Shown here: positions 52,744 to 61,520 of the stretch, piece by piece
Position numbering within the stretch: position 1 is the stretch's first letter
Layout: each line of letters opens with the position of its first letter
NCBI GenBank assembly: GCA_030267965.1
Contig: BRYA01000287.1
Location: 1-64,000, forward strand
Length of the DNA: 64,000 nt
Direction of reading: 5' to 3'
DNA from: Triparma columacea
Lineage: Eukaryota > Sar > Bolidophyceae > Parmales > Triparmaceae
The notes under the pieces: generated by a model
Database searches by the model: none
Told to the model about the DNA's origin: nothing
Seen by the model: the letters and a program-made list of their open reading frames with translations, nothing else
Program-made: the position numbers and the translations under genes

Positions 52744-53691
52744 TCAGTCTGAATCGCTATCACTGCCGTAAGCATTAAACAGTGAGCTTGGAGCTGATGT
52801 GATTGTTGCTGCAGCCGCCGGTGCTGGTGCAGCTTTCGTCGTTGCAGTTGTTGTCATGGTCGCCGCTCCTCCCCCCTTTGTCTTCTTGTTCGCCGCGTCA
52901 TCGCCCCCCTCCACTTTCCTCTTCTTCTTCTTCTTCTTGAGGACGACTCCCTTGAGGCCCCCCGATTCCCTGGGGGGCACGGAGGCTGCCTTAGGCGGCT
53001 CGGGTTCTGCATATGAGGTACTAAAATCTTCGTCGTCGTCGCTGAGTCGTTTGAGGATGACGTCCTTCTTCCCAAACACGACGCTCTGCACTTCCTTCTC
53101 AATCTCAGCCTCCTCCCTCGCCTCATCCCTCTCCAGCGACGTCGCAACGTTGTCCATGCGGACGTGCCGTGAGTTAAGCGCCTTGATCTCCTCCAGCCGG
53201 TCCTGCTCCTCCACTTCTCGTCTGCTCTCCTCCACCCTATTCTCCAGAGCCTTCATGGCATCCATCTCCTCTTCCTCCTCCTTCCCCTCCTTCTCGTCCT
53301 CCACCGTCTTGTTCTTGTCTTTCCATATCTCGTAATTTCGAGTCGCCCCAGACTCCATTTCGTAGTCGTTGTTCTCAGGGTCTGTCAAGAATGTTATCGG
53401 CCGTGAACACACGATGCACTTTATGTAGAAGCGAAAGCGCTGGATCCCAAGGTACTTCCCCTTCGAGCCCTGGACGTCCTCCTTGTAACAGTTGAACTTC
53501 TTCCCGCGGTACATGAATGTTCCGCAGTTCTCACACTGCATAGAAAAGGGGATCATCATTCGGATTTGGGTCTTCCCCGCATCTTTCTTATTAGCAGCCT
53601 TGCGACCAGCAGCGGTGTTCTTGTGCTTTGGCACCAACGAGGGGTCAAAGTCGGAGGGAATGTACTTGTTCAGCACTTTACGCTCTCCCAT
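52744..53691 (-). CDS. YJU2: YJU2/CWC16 splicing factor
   Basis: Single exon, 315 residues. The start MGERKVLNKYIPSDFDPSLV is the family N-terminus. Next come the RMMIPFSMQCENCGTFMYRG zinc-binding half, CxxC partner CIVCSRPITFLTDPENNDYE, and GATRNYE. A charged coiled coil and a Lys-rich tail ending in acidic GSDSDSD follow. YJU2 joins the spliceosome with the PRP19 complex and promotes the branching step. PRP19 itself lies 37 kb away on the same strand. Confidence 0.93.
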   Translation of the reverse strand: MGERKVLNKYIPSDFDPSLVPKHKNTAAGRKAANKKDAGKTQIRMMIPFSMQCENCGTFMYRGKKFNCYKEDVQGSKGKYLGIQRFRFYIKCIVCSRPITFLTDPENNDYEMESGATRNYEIWKDKNKTVEDEKEGKEEEEEMDAMKALENRVEESRREVEEQDRLEEIKALNSRHVRMDNVATSLERDEAREEAEIEKEVQSVVFGKKDVILKRLSDDDEDFSTSYAEPEPPKAASVPPRESGGLKGVVLKKKKKKRKVEGGDDAANKKTKGGGAATMTTTATTKAAPAPAAAATITSAPSSLFNAYGSDSDSD

Positions 53692-54780
53692 GGTCTAAGT
53701 AGGGGTGCTGGGGTGGATGAGGTGCTATATTTGCTGTGGAGGGGAAGGGGGAAGGGAGGAAGGGAGGAGGGGGGTGAGAAAAGAGGAGGGGGTGAGAGGG
53801 AGGAGAGGAAAGAAATTTGGGGGGAACATAAGGACGATCGCGGGGAATACGTCCAAAAAGTCTCCGTAACAGACGAGGAAAGTCAGAAATTACAAAAACA
53901 AACCCCCCCACACAAAGCCTCTCGTGAAATTCCTCAGTTCTATCGATCTTTATTCCACATTAATAAGGGCTTGATGGACCCATTCGGAGGTTTAAAGCAT
54001 GATGTTTTTTCTTCAGAGAATTTCAAACGCCAAAGAGGAAAGCATGCGCCAAACAAGAGCACACAAGATAGAAGAGTTTCGGGTGGTGGAGAAAGTTTCG
54101 CATGTACACACATCCAAAGCGATCAACAGTAGTCACTCGTCATAGATTCCCCTCAACAAACGTCGCAGTCGTTGGTGAATTGTCGATTTACGTTGTATTT
54201 TTGCCACAAAATGAATCTTACCTTCCAGACAGTGGTTTTCTCAGTTTTTTGCTGAAAAGCTCCAGTTTGCCCAAGTTGGAGCCAAAAGTTTTGAAGGTGT
54301 GTCCTGCCCCCAGTCTTCTCTATCTGCAATATAATCCCGTCTGTAGTCCGAGTCTGTTGCCTAATTGAGGTGCAAGGATGAACGGAGCTACGATTTGCGC
54401 ATCATGCAATGAAAAAATGCCCCTTTCCCCCCCTCGGTTTGAACATTTTTTCCCCTATATATCCTTTTGCGGTGGGAATTAGAGACGTTCGTGGGATTGG
54501 GGTGTTATCTGTTATGATTATGTGTATTGATGATGAATAATATCACCCCAAAGCTTCCCAAGTAGTGTGTTTTGCTTATCCACCTAGCCGCTGCACCTCG
54601 GGGTCTGAACAAGGATTCAATTTTTGGGGGCCAATTGGGACTCATGGGGGAATACCGTCGCCTTTTGGTCGGATTTTCTTTGTAATGCGTCCATATTACC
54701 CTTCTACTACCCTCGATGTCCCCCCTTTGCCTCCCCCTAACCCAACCTCCTCCCCCGCCCTCTCCTCCCCTCAGACAACC
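53692..54780. other. Longest gene-poor stretch of the window
   Basis: Nearly 1.1 kb between YJU2 and the H3-variant gene. The first 130 bases are G-rich promoter-like sequence. On the minus strand at about 54215-54325 there is a possible exon (open frame containing TFKTFGSNLGKLELFSKKL, ending GGAAG|GTAAG after a TTGCAGATAG acceptor), but I found no partner exons. Several AATAAA-like signals occur. The last 60 bases (54720-54780) end in CCCCTCAG just before the H3 start and may be a 5' UTR intron. Otherwise nothing recognisable. Confidence 0.4.
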
Positions 54781-55230
54781 ATGGCCCGTACCAAGCAAGC
54801 GAACACCAAGTCCAAGAAGCAGTCAGCGACGAGGAAGAAGACCGTGGCCAAGAAGTCTCTTGAGAGCGAAGTCGAAGAAGAATACAAGGGATCTGGGTAC
54901 TACACCTCTGCCGGCCGCCCTGCCAAGAAGGCCCGCATGAAGCCTGGAGTTGGTGCCATTAAGGAAATTCGCAAATACCAGAAGAGTACCGAGCTCCTAA
55001 TGAGGAAGCTGCCGTTCGCCCGTCTGATCAGGGAGGTGCAGCAGCAGTTCACCACACATGCGTACCGCTGGCAGGCTGCTGCCTGCATGGCCCTCCAGGA
55101 AGCCGCCGAGGCCCACCTCGTCAGCCTCTTCGAGGACTCCAACCTCTGCGCCATCCACAACAACCGCGTCACTCTGCAGGTGAAGGACATGCAATTGGCT
55201 CGTCGCATCCGTGGCATGCACCGAGAGTAA
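54781..55230 (+). CDS. Histone H3 variant, candidate centromeric CENH3
   Basis: Single exon of 149 residues (canonical H3 is 136). The tail begins MARTKQ like canonical H3, then diverges completely and is about ten residues longer, with an acidic ESEVEEEY insert. The histone fold is clear: [68 protein letters not shown]. Loop 1 (TTHAYRWQ) is one residue longer than in H3, and Trp97 stands where canonical H3 has Phe. Both traits are hallmarks of CENH3/CENP-A, the nucleosome that marks centromeres. Retention of the ARTKQ start is unusual for CENH3, so another replacement variant remains possible. Confidence 0.75.
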   Translation: MARTKQANTKSKKQSATRKKTVAKKSLESEVEEEYKGSGYYTSAGRPAKKARMKPGVGAIKEIRKYQKSTELLMRKLPFARLIREVQQQFTTHAYRWQAAACMALQEAAEAHLVSLFEDSNLCAIHNNRVTLQVKDMQLARRIRGMHRE

Positions 55231-55443
55231 GGTATGGGGGCTCAAGAAATTAAAATGAGGTTGTAATTGATAGGGTCCTCGCGGTTTGGATTTTGCGGTT
55301 TTGAAGAGAGACCGCAACACCTTCGCGCGGCGTTGTAAACTAGGGAGGAGGTGGTTTCATACAGAAGAGAGAAAAGATTTTCCTTAAATTCCTCTTGTCT
55401 TCGCAATGACTGCTGCTTGGCTCAAACCGCCCCCTCCCCCCCT

Positions 55444-58033
55444 TTATCTCTTCCCTTGGTTGCCTACCGCCAACCACGGCTTCCGCTTCATCTGCTGTAC
55501 CCGGCGCATGCCGTTCATCTCGCCCTCAGCCTTCCTCTTTTGCCTCTTTTGCCTCTCCAGCACTGACTTGATTGACTTATGGATCAGCCCTCCCACGCCC
55601 CCCTTCTCCACGGTTGCGGGATCTTCGTTGAGAAGCCTGTTGAGCTGGGCGCTGGTCTTGAGCATCAACATTTGCCCTGGCGTCTTCTGCTTCTTCCCGG
55701 CCATCTTGCCTCCCCCCATGACGCTCCTCCCGCTGCCCCCAAGCCCGCCCGCCCCGCCGCTCCCCCTCTCCCCTTGCCCCTGCCACTTGATGCCGAGGTT
55801 ACCCATGTCGACCCTCCTAGTTGTTACTGCCTTACTGCTGCCGGCCCCGCCCCCGCTCTCCCCCTCCTCCCCATCTTCCAGCAATGCCTGCCGAAGCATG
55901 AAAACCTTGACTGAGATCTCCTCGTTGATCTTGTCGGCGCCCCCCTTCACCACCGCTTCCTCCTCGCTTAGCTTCTTCTGGGCCTCTATTATGTTGACAG
56001 AGGCAATGGTGAGCCAGTTGAAAACGTCGTCGGAGTCCCATGTACTCATGGGCTTCTCAATTAGCTCGTCATCCCCTCCACCTCCCCCCCCCTCCGTCTT
56101 GACCTTTTTGGTCCCCCCCGTAATTAGCTCGTTGTTGTTTGTGAAGACATTGCTCTCTGCGACCTTTGTGGTGTGAAGCTCCCTCTTCCTCACCGCCGAC
56201 TTGCTGAGGGTGTTCTCCCTCAACATCTCGTCGTTCATCTCGATATCACCAGCGGTGACCATGAGTTGCTTCTGGCCCTCCCTCGACGTGATGTTGAAGG
56301 CTTCAATCATGCAGGCCGCCAAAATCCCCTTGAAGGACTGCACCTGCTCCCTGTCATCTCGGAACTCCGAGAAGAGCTCCATGCTCTTCAAAATTATTCC
56401 CTTGTGCAATTTCAACGTGTCTGCGACGTGAGTCAACTTGTTCTGGGCCTCCCTCTTCTGCTTGTCCTTGTACCCTAGCCTCGTCGCCCTCTCCTTTTTG
56501 CCAAAGCTGTCCGTGTTCATTTCAATGTAGGAGTGCGTGTTCCTCAGGACGGTCTCCGTCCCGCCTCCGGCCCCCCACGATGCACTACCTGGCCTGTTGG
56601 AGGGCCCACCCATCTGTCCGAAGTTGACCTGGGACAAGCTTGTTCCCATGTTGAAGGATTCGCTCAAGAATTGGTTCTTGGCACCGCCGTGGTGGTTCCT
56701 ATCCTCCTTTCCCTCGAACTTCCTGAACTGCTCTCCCTCGTGCATCAGGTTCTCCCTAGCTACAAACCCGCAGTCGGTGCAGATCATGTCCCCGTTTCTG
56801 GTGTCTGTGGTGAACCTGGACCCAAGGCCTCCCGCTGGCACCTTCCTGTCCCTGTTCTCCCCCCCCAGCATGTCGAGAAATTTTGGCGGGATGAAATTAT
56901 CCGGAACGAAGGCTACGGTCTGGGGGTTAAACCAGTAAGGTCTAGCCGTGGCCCACTGTTCCCACCGCGCGAAGCAAAAGTCCCTCACGTGGTTCTCTAT
57001 GTTCTTCCAATTTGCCCTCTTGTGCGTAAAGACAGAAAACCTCTCCTCGTCCGACATGGCGTCGAGGAAAGCCGAGCAGGCATCCTTGGCGCAGTTTGGG
57101 CACTTGACGACCCCTCCAATGTTGTTGGGGTCGCCGTCGAGAGCTGAGCTCGCCCCATGGTAACCCATGGGCTTGTCGATGTCTTCGAGCTCCCTGATCC
57201 TGGCGGAGCTACCCGTTCTATCATATATCCTTTTTATCAACCTGGTGACCTCCTTCAGATCCAACTCGGGGCAAAGTGCCTCAACGATCCTCCGAGGAGT
57301 CGTCCTAAGCTGATCAAGCTGAGGGGGGGCGAGGGGGAGCGAAGAAAGTGAGCCAAAAGGAGAGAAAGAGTTGTGTTACAGTTATGCTGCAATACACATT
57401 TTGCACAAGCCGTCTTGTTGCAACTCGTTCCGCGACTCGCAAACCCTCTCTTCCCTCTTCCTTTCTCACCTCTACCCTCGCAGCGACCTTGCGTTTGAGG
57501 ACCCGCGCCAACTCCTGTACGAGCTTCGGTATCACAACTCCCCTCTTGTTCGTAGTGTACATTTCTTCCACCTTGGACGTCGCCACAGACTTGTCGTCCA
57601 AATCAATCACCCCCCCAGCCTGCCCGACAGCACTGTTCAATAGAGCCTCCAAGTCGGCCCTCATTAGCACAGCCCCGGGCTTCAGTTTGGCGTTAATGCC
57701 CTTGGCCTCGCTTGAAGAAAGAACTTTGTAGATATCGTGACCCTCACAGCCACTTGCCAAGGCCTTCACTACGTTCTCGGCCACCTTCTCCTCTGTAACC
57801 TCATTGGCAAACGCCTCAATTTGACTATTCACTAGAGCTGGGCCTTCGAGTGGTCCTTTCGGTCGCTTGGGCGAGAAGGAGGAAGAGGTCGTATGCTTCT
57901 TCTTGATAGAATCCACGATCCTCCTCGAGGTGCTCACAGTCTTGGAATGATTTATCCATGTCTTGAGCTGCTTCTCGTCCATGTCCCATATGGGAACGTG
58001 GCTGAAATTATTATCATTATCGTCAACGGACAT
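55444..58033 (-). CDS. TFIIB-family protein with expanded zinc ribbon
   Basis: Exons 58033-57470 and 57318-55444 (phase 0), 812 residues, start MSVDDNDNNFSHVPIWDMDE. The TFIIB-type half-ribbon ICTDCGFV and the following ENLMHEGEQFRKFEGKED lie at about 364-400. The only other CxxC is CPNCAKDACSAF near 259, about 100 residues earlier instead of the usual 15-20. A cyclin-like helical region follows (ADTLKLHKGIILKSMELFSE ... FKGILAACMIEAF). The rest is charged and Gly-rich, with the last exon ending in a basic tail. Likely an RNA polymerase II general-factor homologue that positions polymerase at promoters; paralogues such as BRF cannot be excluded. Confidence 0.65.
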
Positions 58034-58154
58034 GGGGTAATATTTGGAGGGGGGGAGGCAACAAGAGAGTGGGAAATATTTTGGTGAAGTGAAGAGTTTT
58101 GGTCTAAAGGTCCAAACCATTTTTTTGGGCAAAAGACGATAGCTGCTACGACGA

Positions 58155-60794
58155 CTACTTATTCTCGACCTCGCTGAAAGTAACCCTGCTGCCCTGAGCT
58201 CGACCTTCGTTTCGGGTTTCGTTCCGACCTCCGTTGAAGTCGCGAAGGAGTGGGACGCTGAGGGCCTCTTCATTTCTCTCTTCCTTTCCCTCTTCTTTTC
58301 CTATCGTTCCCTCCTCCTCGTTGGGTTGTTCAATAGTGGCGGGGGCTGCTGCACTTCCTTCCCTTTGTGTCGCCGCGGCGGCGATATCATCGCTAACAAA
58401 GCTGCGTTCCTGCTTGTCCGCGCTGCTCGCGTTTGTGCTCGTGTTTCCGAAGCCTCCCTCTTCTTCCTCGTCACTGTTTCCTTCCTGCGGACTCTGCTGA
58501 TTGCTGAAGTGCAGCCACCTCTCCGTTAGAATTTCGTTTGCGTCGACCGGTTTCGAGACGGTCAGAACTGAGTCGATCTTTGAGGGAAGGTCTCTTGTCC
58601 TTCCCGCAATCTGCACGATGACGAGGGTCAACTTACTGTACCATGCCAGATCCAGTGCAAAGCTGCACGGACTGCTGGGCTCAGAGAAGGATCCCAAGGA
58701 CAATCCGACGTTACCGAAGCTGAGGATTAGTGAAGAGAAAAGATCCGAAATAGGGGTTGAGGAAACGGTTAGTATGAGAAATGCGACATTGCTTCGTAAT
58801 TAGAAGAGGCGGGGCGTGCAATTTTTGTCGTCGCGTCGTTGCTGAGTGCGTGTTGTTCTAAACCCTCCATTTCACGCTCGCATTTCACGCTCGCTCACTC
58901 GCTGACCTCACCTGCTGACAATCTCGAAGAGTGCGTTGAAGACTGCTGGGCTCTCAGCGCTGAACTCTTCCATGCTGCAAATTATCCACCACACGAACCA
59001 GATGAGGAACATGTCTGGCTTGATGCCAGAGCAGAAGGAACCCCACAATTTCTTGGCCTGAAAGTTCACCGCCTTCACCCTCAGAGATATCCTGTCCTTC
59101 CACGGGACGCGCTCTGTCTCCGAGTACATTGTCAAGATCAAAAGCCTCGTATCTAGCATTTCATTATTCACCAGCTTCTCCTTGATGGATTTTCTCGTTA
59201 CGCTGCTCAGCTCGCTCCTTAGCGTCGCCTTTTCGTTCCAAAGCTGAGTGCTCGACCTCGTTCCCCTATCCTCCATCCCGAGCCTCGCCAAATTGTCCCT
59301 TAGGTTGTCCCTTGCCATGTTGAGGGAGAGCTTCCTGCTGTTGTTCGTTGTGTGGGAGGTGTGGGAGTGAACACCGGTTGAGGCTGAGGGAGTTGCAAGG
59401 AGGGTGGCGGAGTCCTCCGATCCCCCCACTGAAAGCCCAATTATGCTGTCGACGGTCGGCGCGACGCACATAGAAGCCTTGAGCATCGCAATGTAGGGCA
59501 TTGGGGCGAGGTACATGAAACTGACAAACATTATCAATATTCCTGAGCTGAGGTCTGGGAGGGGGATAGCGTTGAATCCGGCGTGACGGACGTTAACAGC
59601 TTCAAAGAGGGCTACTGAGAAAGTGGGGTGGCGGGGGGTCAGCCAAACCGTGAAGATTACTTGGACCGTGACGAGGAAGAGCTGCTGGAGTAGCAGTAAC
59701 CAGGTTTGCTGAGATCCGAAGAGGTTCGAGTAGAGGTGGCGGCCGTTGAGGAGGAGGTACCGGAAGTAAACCTTAGATGACCGGCTTTTGGGTGTCATGG
59801 CGCTGAGCCATATTATGATCCATCGCAAAAATATTGGAAATAAGACGTTCCCGTGCAAAATGAGCATGTTCAGACAGGACAAAACCCCAAGGTTGGAGTC
59901 AAAGCTGGCAAAACTATCCCTCTGCAGGCTGTATCCACAGTTGTTGTAGGCAGAGATGGTGTGAAACACTGTCCAGTAGAGGGGGGTGTTTGCAGCACTG
60001 GCGGTCCTGGTAGTATCGTTGAGGACAGCAATGGACTCTTCGGACGACGTGAGAAAGCAATAAAGCAGGCCGCCGTAGAACAGGTACACCATGAGGTTCG
60101 TCACGAGGACGATCCTGACCAAATATACTAGGGCCTTGTACTCGACGAGCCACTCAGGAACCCTCTTGAAGTTGTTCAGGTTGAAGGTTCGGTAGTTTCG
60201 GGGGATCACCTGGCGCAAGTACCTGAGGCGGATTATTACTGGTGCGAGAGACGTCAGTGTGGCAGAGCCTAACTGGGTCGCAATCATAATGGTGTTCAAG
60301 GAGGACCTAGAGAACAGGGTTATGTCGAAAGAGTTCAGCCCGGTGGCTGTGACGCCACCGGCGGAGAGGAATATTGCGTCCTCCCATCTCAAATTGTTGT
60401 TGTTGTTATCGCCCTCAAAGTGCATCAGAAAGCACGCACAAACCATCGACACGGTGACTATCCACGCTATGGTCCACTTGAGAAATGATATCTGTGACAC
60501 ATTGTTCAGAACATCTGATGCCCTGATTATCGCGGCAGATTTTCTATACGATATCCTATTATTCCTCCGACTCGACATTAGGAATGACCTCTCGGGATTA
60601 TTTGCGAAGGAAGTAGATTTTCTATTACGGAGTGAAGATTGGTTAGGAGTGGGGGAAGAAGGCCTCAAGTTTTGAGGAGTCGCAGACAGTCGCAGGTTCA
60701 CACTCGGGGGAGGAGAATCTACAATCGGCGAAGAAGGTCGCGCCTGGGGGGGCTTCGCGGGAAATGGAGTTTGAGAAGGGCCTTCTTCTTCCAT
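58155..60794 (-). CDS. Trk/HKT-type potassium transporter
   Basis: Exons 60794-58912 and 58719-58155 (phase 2), 815 residues, start MEEEGPSQTPFPAKPPQA. All four pore loops of the SKT superfamily are present: FLSAGGVTATGLNSFD, ISAYNNCGYSL, NVRHAGFNAIPL, and, across the intron, FEIVS|SFGNVGLSLG. Each carries the filter Gly. Eight membrane helices surround them, with a cytoplasmic Ser-rich loop between pores 3 and 4. A long hydrophilic tail ends in VTFSEVENK. It mediates K+ (or Na+) uptake at the plasma membrane. It is transcribed away from the OGT gene across a region containing a MITE-like element. Confidence 0.9.
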
Positions 60795-60972
60795 GGTGAT
60801 TGCGAGAGGTGGGGGAAATTGGAGTGGAGTAGAGGGAAACGTGAGGGGGCGGTGAGGAGGGGATATTAAAGTTGTTGAATGTGGGCGACTAATGCCTCGG
60901 GGCGCAAAATGGATTTTGAAGGGGTTGAAATTGGATTCTTTTGCATAGCCACTTCTTGCGAGGTCGGTCAAG

Positions 60973-61274
60973 CCAAGGGGCATCACCAACTAACTATTTG
61001 GCATCTATGTTCCCTAAATAGTTAAGAGCCATTTCGGCTTAAATCTACCTACCTACCTTTTTATTTCCGTTCTACTTACCTATTTAGAATTAAAAACGCA
61101 CTTTTTAATGAAAAANNNNNNNNNNNNNNNATTTATTACACTATATAGGGGCATTTATTACACGTTAACTATTTAGAGAGTACGATCCTAAATAGTTAAG
61201 AGCGATTTTGGCCAAAATCTACCTACCTACCTACCAACATAGTGCCTAAATCCAAGGTTGGTGATGCCCCTTGG
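60973..61274. mobile_element. MITE-like non-autonomous transposon (18-bp TIR, TCAAG target duplication)
   Basis: The termini are perfect 18-bp inverted repeats, CCAAGGGGCATCACCAAC at 60973-60990 and its reverse complement at 61257-61274. The flanks are the identical 5-mer TCAAG at 60968-60972 and 61275-61279, a target-site duplication. The 302-bp interior has no open frame, is AT-rich, and contains two direct copies of CTAAATAGTTAAGAGC followed by AATCTACCTACCTACC. Non-autonomous DNA transposons look like this; the superfamily is unknown. A 15-base N run lies in the middle. Confidence 0.85.
61116..61130. other. Assembly gap (15 N)
   Basis: A run of 15 N sits inside the inverted-repeat element. 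The element would fold into a hairpin, which may explain the unresolved bases; real size is unknown. Confidence 0.95.
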
Positions 61275-61520
61275 TCAAGCATGGGTTGGTTTGGTGCTGT
61301 TAAAAGGCATACCTTGAAAGACTGCTGGCTTGACGATTCGCTTCCCGTTTGTGGTTTCAAGTATACTTACCGACGTAATTATCTCCCGAGTAGTTTGTTC
61401 GACTTTTGAAACGCCCCCAGAAGGCCAAAGCAACCAACAGCCTCTCCCAACCGCCCCGGTGTTGACCCTCAAAAGAAGTCGCTCCTGTTGCAAAAAAGGT
61501 GATCCTAGGTGTTGAAAGAA

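Larger units (their letters stand above)
60795..61520. other. Divergent region between Trk and OGT genes
   Basis: About 725 bases between the two starts, of which 302 are a MITE-like element and 15 are unresolved bases. To its right, 61275-61520 includes possible 5' UTR exon material of OGT (GTGATCCTAG then the start). The left part, 60795-60967, is ordinary upstream sequence of the Trk gene. Confidence 0.6.
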
